A stretch of 64,000 nt of DNA from Salinispora arenicola. GTDB taxonomy: Bacteria; Actinomycetota; Actinomycetes; Mycobacteriales; Micromonosporaceae. Location: NCBI RefSeq assembly GCF_006716065.1, contig NZ_VFOL01000001.1, positions 3,410,001 through 3,474,000 on the forward strand, written 5' to 3'. The translations under genes and the position numbers were made by a program. The notes beneath the pieces were generated by a model that did not search any database, was not told the DNA's origin, and saw nothing but the letters and a program-made list of their open reading frames with translations. Position 1 is the first letter of the stretch, and each line of letters opens with the position of its first letter. This document shows, piece after piece, positions 35,609-44,328 of this stretch.

Positions 35609-35866
35609 GCCGAAAGGGTACGTGGTCCCGCCCGCCCCTGTCTCGGCTGCCGCTCCAGCCGTGGCGCACGGTTGCCCCGATCGCGCGTCGGGCTTCGCGC
35701 TACCGAGGACCCGGGTGCGGAGCTACGGGGCGGGTTGGCGCGATGACGCTGCGCCGCGTAGGGATGAGGGGTGGCTATCGCGCGGTTGACCCCGCCGTGC
35801 GAGTCGCCGGGGCGGGGTCGGCGTGCCGGGCGGCGCGTGAGCTCCGATGGGGTTAGCTTGATCGGC

Positions 35867-36682
35867 ATGGCGGGGCGCTACGACCATGACGTGTTGGCGG
35901 GGGACTGGCGGCGGCGCCGGGTCACCCCGGAGGTCGCCGCGGAGATCGATCTGGTGGTCGAGGATGCCGACTCGGGGTTCTGCGGCGCCGTGGTCGGGTT
36001 CGAGGCCGGTGCGGTGGTGCTCGAGGACCGGCATCGACGACGGCGCAATTTTCCGCTGCTGCCGGCGGCGTTCCTGCTCGACGGCGAGCCGGTGACGCTG
36101 CGTCGCCCCGCCCGTCCGGCGGTGCCGGCCGCTCGGCGACGGACCGCGTCCGGCTCGATCGCCGTCGACAACGTCCGCGCTAGGGTGGCGCAGGCGAGTC
36201 GGATCTGGGTCGAGGGTGTGCACGACGCCGCGTTGGTCGAGCGGATCTGGGGTGACGACCTGCGCGTGGAGGGCGTGGTCGTGGAGTCACTGGACGGCAT
36301 CGACGATCTCGACGCCCGGGTGCGCGACTTCGCCCCGGGCCCGGGCCGGCGGCTCGGCGTACTGGTCGACCATCTCGTTGCGGGTTCCAAGGAGAGTCGG
36401 GTCGTGGCCCGGGTGACCTCGCCGCACGTGCTGGTGACCGGGCACCCCTACGTGGACGTGTGGCAGGCGGTACGCCCGGCGGCGCTGAGCATTCCGGCTT
36501 GGCCGGTGGTGCCACCCGGGCAGCCCTGGAAGGAGGGGGTCTGTGCCGCACTCGGCGTGGCCGAGCCCGCCGACCTGTGGCGGCGGATCCTGTCCCGGGT
36601 GAGTTCCTTCGCTGACGTCGAGACGCCGTTGATCAATGCGATGGAGCGGTTGATCGATTTCGTGACCGAGCCGGCGAACTGA
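35867..36682 (+). CDS. DUF3097 family protein
   Basis: A 271-aa protein with the features of DUF3097: the start GRYDHDVLAGDWRR, VEDADSGFCGAVVG, and IWVEGVHDAALVERIWGDDL, the latter like a Toprim-type segment. The C-terminal half has GVLVDHLVAGSKESR and VRPAALSIPAWPVVPPGQPW. The family is conserved in actinobacteria; its function is unknown. The ATG at 35867 gives the expected N terminus. Confidence 0.85.
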   Translation: MAGRYDHDVLAGDWRRRRVTPEVAAEIDLVVEDADSGFCGAVVGFEAGAVVLEDRHRRRRNFPLLPAAFLLDGEPVTLRRPARPAVPAARRRTASGSIAVDNVRARVAQASRIWVEGVHDAALVERIWGDDLRVEGVVVESLDGIDDLDARVRDFAPGPGRRLGVLVDHLVAGSKESRVVARVTSPHVLVTGHPYVDVWQAVRPAALSIPAWPVVPPGQPWKEGVCAALGVAEPADLWRRILSRVSSFADVETPLINAMERLIDFVTEPAN

Positions 36683-36884
36683 GTCAGGCGGGGCGCTGGG
36701 ACGACGGGGCTGCCGCAGTTCGGGATCCGCTGCCGGTTTCGTGCCCGCCCATCGCCGGTTGGGGTCCTTTGGTCGCCGATCGGGCCGGGGGGAAACCGGT
36801 CGGATGATCAGGACGGGACGGTTGCCGCAGGTTGCGGCTGTTCGCGAGTCGATGACACGTGCACCGGCGTGTCACGATCGTGGG

Positions 36885-37355
36885 GTGGACGCGGTGCTGT
36901 GGATCGTAGTCGGGGTGGTGCTCGCCATCGCCGAGATCTTTACGACGACGCTGTTCCTGATCATGTTTGCGGTCGGGGCGTTCGCGGCTGCCGGCGCGGC
37001 GGCGATCGGGGCTCCCGTGGAGATCCAGGCGGTCGTCTTTGCCGTGGTCTCGGCGCTGACCGTGCTGGGTGCCCGGCCGGCGTTGCGACGGCGGATCACC
37101 CTCGCCTCGACTGATGACTCACCGTTTGGTGTCGGAGCGATCGAGGGCAGCGCGGCACTCGTGTTGGAGCGGGTCGACGTCGACCACGGGCTGGTCAAGA
37201 TCGACGGTGAGCTGTGGCAGGCCCGTTCCTACGACGCGACCCAGGTCTTCGTGCCGGGCGACCGGGTGCAGGTGATCCAGGTGCGCGGTGCCACCGCGCT
37301 GGTGTGGCGGGATGATGTTTCCCCGCCCGGCGAGTTACCCGAAACGAAAAGGTGA
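36885..37355 (+). CDS. NfeD-like membrane protein
   Basis: A 156-aa protein with two or three N-terminal membrane helices (residues 3-70) and a C-terminal OB-fold NfeD domain (residues about 85-145, ending VIQVRGATALVWRDD). NfeD proteins pair with SPFH/stomatin proteins in the membrane; such a gene follows directly, five bases after this one. The GTG start at 36885 is preferred because the first helix begins there. Confidence 0.88.
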   Translation: MDAVLWIVVGVVLAIAEIFTTTLFLIMFAVGAFAAAGAAAIGAPVEIQAVVFAVVSALTVLGARPALRRRITLASTDDSPFGVGAIEGSAALVLERVDVDHGLVKIDGELWQARSYDATQVFVPGDRVQVIQVRGATALVWRDDVSPPGELPETKR

Positions 37356-37359
37356 GCAG

Positions 37360-38469
37360 ATGGACTTCCTGTTGCCGGTCCTTTTGATAGCTGTGGCGGT
37401 CATCGGCGTGGTGACCCTGGCCCAGGCGGTGCGGATCGTGCCGCAGCAGCGCCAGGACGTGGTGGAACGGCTCGGCCGGTACAAGCGCACCCTGGACCCG
37501 GGGCTGAACGTGCTGGTGCCGTTCATCGACTCGGTGCGTACCAAGGTCGACATGCGTGAGCAGGTGGTCAGCTTCCCGCCCCAGCCGGTTATCACCTCGG
37601 ACAACCTGGTCGTATCGATCGATACGGTCCTCTATTTCAAGGTTGTGGACTCGGTTCGCGCCACGTACGAGATTTCGAATTTTCTTCAGGCCATCGAGCA
37701 GCTCACGGTGACCACGTTGCGTAACGTCATCGGTTCTCTTGATCTGGAGCGGGCGCTGACCAGCCGGGAGGAGATCAACCGGCACCTGTCCGGCGTGCTG
37801 GACGAGACCACCGGTAGGTGGGGGATCAAGGTGACCCGGGTGGAGATCAAGGCGATCGAGCCGCCGCCGAGCATCCGGGACTCGATGGAGAAGCAGATGC
37901 GCGCCGAGCGGGACCGTCGTGCGGCGATCCTCAACGCGGAGGGGCACAAGCAGTCGCAGATCCTGACCGCCGAGGGCGAGAAGCAGGCGGCGGTCCTGCG
38001 CGCCGACGGTGACCGGCAGGCCCGCATCCTTCAGGCCGAGGGGCAGGCCAAGGCGGTCCGTACCGTCTTCGACGCCATCCACCAGGCAAACCCGAGCCAG
38101 AAGGTGCTCGCCTATCAGTACCTGCAGGCGCTGCCGCAGATCGCCAACGGCTCCGCCAACAAGGTCTGGATCGTCCCGGCCGAGCTGACGAAGGCGTTGG
38201 AGGGTATGGGCGGCGCTCTCGGGGGTCTGAGCCAGATGGCCGGTGACGCGCCGTCACCGGAGGCGTCCGACGGGGCGAGCCAGGTCGAGCGGGAGGCCGA
38301 CGAGGCCGCGCGTGCCGCAGCGGATGCCGCGCGGGAGATCCACGACGAGGTTCGCGTCGCCGAGGCCCAGGCTGCCGGGAGCAAGGGGCCGAAGGGGTTG
38401 CCCGCACCCGAGCCGGTTTCCCCGGAGAGTCTGCGGACCGACACCACCGAGCAGCGCGAGCGGGGCTGA
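37360..38469 (+). CDS. SPFH/band-7 (stomatin-like) membrane protein
   Basis: A 369-aa protein with one N-terminal membrane helix (residues 3-22) and an SPFH domain (VPQQRQDVVERLGRYKRTL through VEIKAIEPP). A coiled coil follows (residues about 170-235, RAERDRRAAILNAEGHKQSQ), and an acidic Ala-rich tail. It forms oligomers in membrane microdomains and pairs with the preceding NfeD. Start ATG after AAAGGTGAGCAG. Confidence 0.92.
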   Translation: MDFLLPVLLIAVAVIGVVTLAQAVRIVPQQRQDVVERLGRYKRTLDPGLNVLVPFIDSVRTKVDMREQVVSFPPQPVITSDNLVVSIDTVLYFKVVDSVRATYEISNFLQAIEQLTVTTLRNVIGSLDLERALTSREEINRHLSGVLDETTGRWGIKVTRVEIKAIEPPPSIRDSMEKQMRAERDRRAAILNAEGHKQSQILTAEGEKQAAVLRADGDRQARILQAEGQAKAVRTVFDAIHQANPSQKVLAYQYLQALPQIANGSANKVWIVPAELTKALEGMGGALGGLSQMAGDAPSPEASDGASQVEREADEAARAAADAAREIHDEVRVAEAQAAGSKGPKGLPAPEPVSPESLRTDTTEQRERG

Positions 38470-38609
38470 CCACCGAGGTCGTCACAGTAAACACGAGAAA
38501 CTCTCATGAGGCGCTCCGGTGCCTGCCACCATCGGTCGTAGGGCCGGTGGTGACCAGGTCTCGGGGCGCCTCGGCGCGTCCCGCACCGGCCAGCGGAGCG
38601 AGGTGACGG

Positions 38610-39422
38610 ATGAAGAAGGCGGACAGGCAGCGCCGGTCCTCGGCGCCGGAAGCCGGGGCGCACGACCCGATCGCGCCACTTGGCACCCGTCGTGCCGGTG
38701 GTGGTTTCGGGGTGCTGCCCTTCATCGGAGATCCGCCGCCAGCCCCGCCGGCTACCAACGCGACCTGGGCGTGGTCGCTACGTCGGCTGGCCCGCGCGGC
38801 GGTGTGGCTGCTGCCCGCGTACGCGATTCTCTACGGGATCGTTTCCATGGCCAGTGACGGAGGTGTCGGCAATGCGCCGTACCCAGCCGACGGCCACCTT
38901 CCCTACCTGGTGGGCTGGGTGCTGGCGATCTGGCTGGGGCTGCTCGCGTTGCTCGCTCTGACCGGCCTGCTGGCGGCGACCCGTAGCCGACGGGCCGCGG
39001 TGACGGGGCTCCTCTTCGGCCTCGCCGGCATCGTGCTGATGCTGCCGTTCGCCGGTCTGGCCGGGCAGACGCCGGTCTTCGGCACGACCGCGCGAGTCCT
39101 GGTGCTCGTCGGCTCCGCCTGCTATGGCCTGGGCTGGCTGGCCACCGGATGGGCGGTCGCCCGTTCCGGCATGTTCAGCGTGGGTGACGGCGCGATGTTG
39201 ATGGTTGCGGCACCGCTGCTCGGCCTGGTGGGATCACTGATCGGTTCGTTGCAGACCTTCGGCGCGATTTTCGCACTGATCGCCGGCATCGGCATCGGCT
39301 ACCGTTCCGGCCGCCTGCTGCCCCGCGACATCATTCGCGACGCCGCCAACGCCAGTCTGCCCACGGCCGCGCCGACTGCCGGCGGCCCGGCCGGAACCGG
39401 CGGTTCCCTGGCCGCCGGCTGA
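38610..39422 (+). CDS. Multi-pass membrane protein of unknown function
   Basis: A 270-aa protein with a cytoplasmic N terminus (about 55 residues) and six hydrophobic segments between residues 60 and 235, then an Ala/Pro/Gly-rich tail. No transporter or enzyme signature is seen. Typical of lineage-restricted actinobacterial membrane proteins. It lies 140 bp after the SPFH gene in the same direction. Confidence 0.75.
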   Translation: MKKADRQRRSSAPEAGAHDPIAPLGTRRAGGGFGVLPFIGDPPPAPPATNATWAWSLRRLARAAVWLLPAYAILYGIVSMASDGGVGNAPYPADGHLPYLVGWVLAIWLGLLALLALTGLLAATRSRRAAVTGLLFGLAGIVLMLPFAGLAGQTPVFGTTARVLVLVGSACYGLGWLATGWAVARSGMFSVGDGAMLMVAAPLLGLVGSLIGSLQTFGAIFALIAGIGIGYRSGRLLPRDIIRDAANASLPTAAPTAGGPAGTGGSLAAG

Positions 39423-39594
39423 CCTGCCCCGACCGGGATCACGCGGGATCCGACAGGTGGCTGATCCTGACGCTGAGATCGTTTCGTGGCACGCTCGGTA
39501 CCGACCTCCGAACCGCCGCGTATTCGATCTGGATGCGAACACGCGGCGGTTCGGGTGGGCGGTGGAAGCCCACGTCGACGCAGGAGGACACCTA

Positions 39595-39768
39595 TGCGCC
39601 GGGTGGATCAGCTCTTCAGCGTGACCTTCCCGAACGCTGCTCCCGGAGCCCCGGGTCAGACGTGGCGGCCGTGGTCAGTCGGCCACACCTATGGCCTGAC
39701 GGGGGCAGGCCAGCGCCGCCTGCCGGACCTCGTCGTGCTGCTCGGGTCGCGCCTCTTCCACGAGTAGC
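39595..39768 (+). CDS. Doubtful 57-codon ORF antisense to ferredoxin
   Basis: An ORF with a strong AGGAGG site seven bases before its ATG. The first ~26 codons (MRRVDQLFSVTFPNAAPGAP) lie in the gap after the membrane protein; the rest overlaps the ferredoxin gene on the other strand. It has no recognisable family. It may be a remnant of a gene displaced by the P450 operon, or chance. Confidence 0.25.
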
Positions 39769-39869
39769 CAAACGATGCCGTCGTCGTCCTGGTCGAAGAC
39801 GTCCGGAGCGGCGAGAACGCACTGCCCGAGGCCGTAGCATCGGTCACGATCGATGTTTACTTTCACCAC
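39675..39869 (-). CDS. Ferredoxin, 3Fe-4S type
   Basis: A 64-aa electron carrier. Cys residues in DRCYGLGQCV and the later ACPRQAI give the three-Cys pattern of [3Fe-4S] ferredoxins that serve actinobacterial P450s. The acidic centre (FDQDDDG) is typical for docking. It begins at a GTG overlapping the stop of the P450 gene by seven bases, so the pair is one operon and it is the likely redox partner. Confidence 0.92.
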   Translation of the reverse strand: MVKVNIDRDRCYGLGQCVLAAPDVFDQDDDGIVWLLVEEARPEQHDEVRQAALACPRQAIGVAD

Positions 39870-41111
39870 GTCACAGCCAACTCAGACACCCTGTACATGA
39901 TGTCCTTGTCCTGCACCTTCAGGTCGGCGTCGCTGTCGGCGAGGCGCAGGGTGGGAAATCGTTCCAGCAACCGGCCGTAGACCACCTCGAGCTCCAGCCG
40001 GGCCAGGGCGTGGGCCGGACACTGGTGGGGGCCGTAGCCGAAGGTCAGATGCTGGCGTGCGTTGCGTCGAACATCCAGTTCGTCCGGCCTTTCGAACACC
40101 GCGGGATCCCGGTTGGCGAGGGGTGGCAGGGCCACCACTCCTTCGCCCGCAGTCACTGTTTGGCCGTCGACCTCCACGTCGTCCATGGCCACCCGGGGTA
40201 TGCCGAATTGGATCAGGGGCAGGTAGCGCATCAGCTCGTCCACTGCCCCGGGCAGCAGGTGGGGCTCGCGCCGCAGCAGTTCGAGCTGGTCGGGATGGCG
40301 TAGCAGCGCCGCGACGCCCAAACCGATCATGTGCGCTGTGGTCTCCTGCCCAGCGGCCATGGTGGTCCAGGCCAGCCTAATCAGCATGTCCCGGGTCAGC
40401 TCGCCAGTGGCCAGGTAGCGGCGCACCATGTGTCCCAGCAGGTCGTCTCGGTCGTGGTGCTCCCGGTCGGTCACCAACGTGTCGAAGTAGGAGACCATGT
40501 TCTGCAGAGCGGCAAATTGATCGTCGCTGCTGGTCGAGTCCATCAGCGTGGCCGCCATGCCGGTGAACAGTTCGTAATCGCTGAGCGGGATGCCGACGAG
40601 GTGGCAGGCCACCCGCGACGGAACGACGAACGCGACATGCTTGACGAGGTCAGCGCCGGGCCCGGCCGCTGCCAGCTGGTCGAGTGCCTCGTCGGTGATC
40701 TGGGTGATGACCGGCCGCATGGCCTTCGCCCGCCTGACAGTGAGTTCGCCGGTCAACATGCGGCGGTAGTATCTGTGCCTCTCGCCGTCCATGGCGCCGA
40801 GCGTGTCCTTGAGGAGGTCGTCGACCGGTTTGCCAGTCCGGTTGGGAAAGCCCGGATGCGACATGTCGGAACTGAAGTGAGGGTCGCTGAGCGTCGTGCG
40901 GACCCCTTCGAAGCTGGTGATCAGCCACGATGGCTTTCCGTCGGCCATGCTGACCGGTGCCACGGGGCAGCGGCCGCTGAGCTCGGTGTAGGCCTGCGGG
41001 GGGTCGAACGGCGCGGATCGCTCGAATTGGGGAAACGCGAGTTCGGGTGCCAGCGTGTGCAGCGGTGTGGCGGTCTCGGGGTCGGGTGCGGCAGCAGAGT
41101 GTGACGACATG
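39863..41111 (-). CDS. Cytochrome P450
   Basis: A 416-aa soluble haem monooxygenase. The I-helix motif AGQETTAH, the ExxR motif in VDELMRYLP, and the haem loop FGYGPHQCPAHALARLE are all present; Pro-Ala replaces the usual Leu/Ile-Gly after the Cys. It is closest in style to actinobacterial secondary-metabolism P450s. The ATG at 41111 has GGAG eight bases upstream. The frame stays open to a GTG at 41314, which follows the leader's AAGGAGAGG; the extra 67 residues are not P450-like, but use of that start cannot be excluded. The substrate is unknown. A leader like that of the RiPP cluster stands upstream. Confidence 0.92.
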
Positions 41112-41314
41112 TGGATTCTCCAGGGGATCGGGATGCGGTTCCTCCGTTGGCTCCGGACGCGGTGCGTGGTGGCGCACGGCAGCGACAGCGCCCGGGCTCC
41201 GTCGGCATGGGCTGCCTCAGATGCGGTAACGGGATGGGCGGGTACCAGTTGGCGGCCGTCGGAATTGGTCGCCGTTAGTGGCACAGCCGGTGCTAGTTAC
41301 CTCGCGCACAGTCA

Positions 41315-41472
41315 CACCTCTCCTTCCTCGCACGCGGCCGCGAAGCCGCGAGCTGCCCCGTGTGTCCGGGATGCGCTTCCAACGCATCCGTCATTCGCCA
41401 CTCGGGTCCCCGCAAGAGGGGTACGGAGATGGGCCTGATGCACATGATCCGTGTCGCAAACCTGACGTATCA
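41315..41472 (-). promoter_or_regulatory. Candidate structured leader RNA, copy B (upstream of the P450 operon)
   Basis: Matches copy A (13743-13900) over its whole length; with the first coding bases included the matched block is 41295-41472, 178 nt in both copies. Hairpins: 41333-41348 (GCGGC/GCCGC), 41368-41388 (GGATGCG/CGCATCC, seven pairs) and 41407-41420 (CCCC/GGGG). Loops differ from copy A while stems keep pairing. The element ends in AAGGAGAGGTGTGA and is followed by VxVxxVTxT codons in both copies. Confidence 0.6.
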
Positions 41473-41697
41473 ATCGATGTGTCTTAACGGCTGTCCACTG
41501 AATTGCTGGGGACGCAACGTCTTCACCAGGTGGCGGAATTGTCGGCAGGTCGTGCACAGTGAGGGGCGAGTCGGTGGGCTGCGGCGCGCGTTCGATGGTG
41601 TGTCAGTGGTGGGCTTGTGCGGAACTGTCGATCGTCGTGGCCAAGTGAGTGACGCCATGACCGCAGCGCAACAGCATTGATGCTCGTGAGTCTCATG
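41473..41697. other. Intergenic region upstream of leader copy B
   Basis: About 225 bp between the leader and the small minus-strand ORF. It is less GC-rich than the surroundings around 41480-41520. It should hold the promoter of the P450 operon. No repeat seen. Confidence 0.4.
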
Positions 41698-41931
41698 TCA
41701 CACCGTGATGGGGGCGTCCGCTGGGGGTGGGGTCGGGACGTGCTGATTGCCGTTGGGTGCCTGCCCGGAGGGTGGGTGTGCCTTCAAGTGCAAGATCATT
41801 TTAAGGGAAGAATCACCGCACATCGCATCGGTGTCGTAGGTACATTCGGTCACATCGACGCTCGGCGGAAGGTTGATGCCGAGGCGTTCCAGAAGGTCGC
41901 GACTGGGCGCTGTCGTGGGAGTGCTCCCCAC
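41698..41931 (-). CDS. Small hypothetical protein, 77 aa
   Basis: A 77-aa ORF starting at a GTG with GGAGG nine bases upstream. It has a helix-like start (PSRDLLERLGINLPPSVDV), then two Cys (ECTYDTDAMCGDSS) and a Pro/Gly/Asn-rich tail. No family recognised. It lies upstream of the P450 operon on the same strand and divergent from the PBP gene. It could be a secreted or substrate peptide, or a fragment; coding status is not certain. Confidence 0.4.
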   Translation of the reverse strand: MGSTPTTAPSRDLLERLGINLPPSVDVTECTYDTDAMCGDSSLKMILHLKAHPPSGQAPNGNQHVPTPPPADAPITV

Positions 41932-42063
41932 TGCCTGTTTCCTCCACCCAAGCGACAACCCGGGGCGGTTAGGCCGGGAAACAGCTGGCAGTAGCCGGTG
42001 AATTGGCTGACAGTCGCCGCTCAGGTTGGCTGGTCGACCGCCTCCCTGGCAATCCTGGAGTCC

Positions 42064-44274
42064 ATGGCCCTGCCCCGTACGCCGCTGTCGCGGCTGTTCA
42101 CCGTGCTGCTCACCGGCCTGCTCGCTGGTCTCGTCCTGGCAGTTGCGGTGCTGCCGGGCAACCTGCTGCTCGGGTTCGCGGCCCGGTCGGCGTTCGGAAG
42201 CTACTCGGCGTTGCCGGACGTGCTGCGTACCCCGGCCACGCCGCAGCGTTCCTACGTTTACGCCAACGACGGTACGACCCTGATCACGACCTTCTACGAC
42301 GTCAACCGCACCGACGTGGGGCTCGACGAGATCGCGCCGACGATGCGCGCGGCGATCGTGGCGGCCGAGGACCGTCGCTTCTACAACCACGGTGGCGTGG
42401 ACCTGCGGGGGATGGCCCGTGCCCTGGTCTCCAACGCGACCGGCGGTGAGACCACGCAGGGCGGTTCGACGCTGACCATGCAGTACGTTCGCAACGTGCT
42501 CAAGACCGACCCGGGGCGAACGGCCGAGGAGCGCGCTGCGGCCACCGAACAGACGGTCGAGCGGAAGCTTCAGGAGATTCGGTATGCCAAGGCGCTCGAG
42601 CAGCGGCTCAGCAAGGACGAGATCCTCAACCGCTACCTGAACATCGCCTACTTCGGCTCGGGCGCGTACGGCATCTCGGCGGCCAGCCAGCGGTACTTCG
42701 CGAAGACCCCGGCGGACCTGACCCTCAGCGAAGCCGCACTACTCGCCGGCCTGGTGCAGTCGCCCGAGGCGTACAACCCGATCGACGGTGACCAGGAGGC
42801 GGCGCTGGCCCGCCGGGCGTACGTGCTCAACGCGATGGCCGACACCGGCGTGATCACCGCTGGCGAGGCCGCCGCCGCCAGGGCGGAGCCGCTGACACTG
42901 CGTCCCACCGCCCAGCCCAACGGCTGCACGGCCCTGGCCGGTGGCCAGGACGACTGGAGCTTCTTCTGCGACTACCTGCGCCAGTGGTGGCTCACCCAGC
43001 CGGTCTTCGGCGAGACCGTCGAGGAGCGGGAGCAGGCGCTGCGCCGCGGCGGCTACACCGTGGTCACCTCGCTGGACCCGAAGCTCCAGGCGACGGCGCA
43101 GCAACAGGCAACCAGTGTCTACGGGTACGACGAGGAGCGCGTGTTGCCGATCGCCGCGGTGGAGCCCGGAACTGGGCGGGTGTTGGCGATGGCGGTGAAC
43201 CGGCACTACAGCCTGGCGCCGAACCCGGCCGGGCAGCCGAACTACCCGAACACCGTCAACCCGCTGATTTCCGGCGGTGACAGTGTCGCCGGCTACCAGG
43301 CCGGGTCGACGTTCAAGCTGTTCACCATGCTCGCCGCGCTGGAAGCCGGTATGCCCCTGTCCACCGGTTTCGACGCGCCCAGCCGGTTGCCCACCCGGTA
43401 CGACGCCGATGGCGACAGCAGCTGTGACGGGCGCTGGTGCCCAGCCAACTCCAATCCGGAGTGGATGGACGGCTATCGGATGATGTGGGACGGCTTCGGC
43501 CGTTCGGTGAACACGTACTTCGTCTGGCTCGCCGAGCAGGTCGGCCCGGAGAAGGTGGTGGAGATGGCGCAGCGCCTCGGCATTACCTTCCGCGCCGACA
43601 GCGACGCCGACTTCGCCGAGCACAACGCCGAGAACTGGGGTTCGTTCACCCTCGGCGTGGCCGCGACCACCCCGCTGGACCTGGCCAACGCGTACGCCAC
43701 CGTCGCGGCGGAGGGCGTGTATTGCGCGCCGCTGCCAGTGGTCTCGGTGACCGCGCCGGACGGTTCGCCGGTCTCGGTTGCGCCGTCCTGCGAGCGAGTG
43801 CTCGACGCGGACGTGGCGCGGGCCGCGACCGACGCTGCCCGCTGCCCGGTCGGCCAGCAGTCCCCGTTCGGCCAGTGCAACGGCGGCACCGCCACCTCGG
43901 TCAACCAGATCCTGGGTGGCCGGCCGGTGGCCGGCAAGACCGGTAGTTCCGAGGGGAACGCCACCGAGGCCTTCGTCGGTTTCACGCCGCAGATCGCGGT
44001 GGCCGGGATCGCCGCGAACCCGGACGACGCTACCGATGCGGTCGGCGCGGCAGTCCAGGCGGAGGTGATCGCCGCGGTTGCCCGCGTGATGTCCACCGCG
44101 GTGCAGGGGCAGCCGGAGCTGGCGTTCGACGCGCCCAGCCGCGCGTTGGTCGGTGATCCACGCCGTCCGGTCGAACGGCCCGAGCCGGATCGTGGACCAC
44201 AGCGGGAGCCCAGCGACGACCGCGGCCCGCTCGTCGAGTTTCGTCGCTGGCTCGACCGGCTGAACCGTGGCTGA
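42064..44274 (+). CDS. Class A penicillin-binding protein (bifunctional)
   Basis: A 736-aa peptidoglycan synthase. One N-terminal membrane helix (residues 10-35) precedes a GT51 glycosyltransferase domain with catalytic Glu about 101 (AAEDRRFYNHGGVD) and QGGSTLTMQYVRN. The transpeptidase domain has Ser in AGSTFK (about residue 413), SVN (about 480) and KTGSSEG (about 625). It polymerises glycan and cross-links peptides outside the membrane. ATG 42064 follows CTGGAGTCC; the 22-codon upstream extension was rejected. The tail is acidic/Arg-rich. Confidence 0.93.
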   Translation: MALPRTPLSRLFTVLLTGLLAGLVLAVAVLPGNLLLGFAARSAFGSYSALPDVLRTPATPQRSYVYANDGTTLITTFYDVNRTDVGLDEIAPTMRAAIVAAEDRRFYNHGGVDLRGMARALVSNATGGETTQGGSTLTMQYVRNVLKTDPGRTAEERAAATEQTVERKLQEIRYAKALEQRLSKDEILNRYLNIAYFGSGAYGISAASQRYFAKTPADLTLSEAALLAGLVQSPEAYNPIDGDQEAALARRAYVLNAMADTGVITAGEAAAARAEPLTLRPTAQPNGCTALAGGQDDWSFFCDYLRQWWLTQPVFGETVEEREQALRRGGYTVVTSLDPKLQATAQQQATSVYGYDEERVLPIAAVEPGTGRVLAMAVNRHYSLAPNPAGQPNYPNTVNPLISGGDSVAGYQAGSTFKLFTMLAALEAGMPLSTGFDAPSRLPTRYDADGDSSCDGRWCPANSNPEWMDGYRMMWDGFGRSVNTYFVWLAEQVGPEKVVEMAQRLGITFRADSDADFAEHNAENWGSFTLGVAATTPLDLANAYATVAAEGVYCAPLPVVSVTAPDGSPVSVAPSCERVLDADVARAATDAARCPVGQQSPFGQCNGGTATSVNQILGGRPVAGKTGSSEGNATEAFVGFTPQIAVAGIAANPDDATDAVGAAVQAEVIAAVARVMSTAVQGQPELAFDAPSRALVGDPRRPVERPEPDRGPQREPSDDRGPLVEFRRWLDRLNRG

Positions 44275-44328
44275 TTCTCAACGGGAGGCGTAGGCGGCGA
44301 CCGTTGGTGGGCCCAGCCGGGCCGGGGC

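Noticed and set aside
41698..42390. 230-codon minus-strand open frame overlapping the PBP gene start
   Set aside because: The part upstream of 41931 is antisense to the PBP signal region; only the last 77 codons have a ribosome site.
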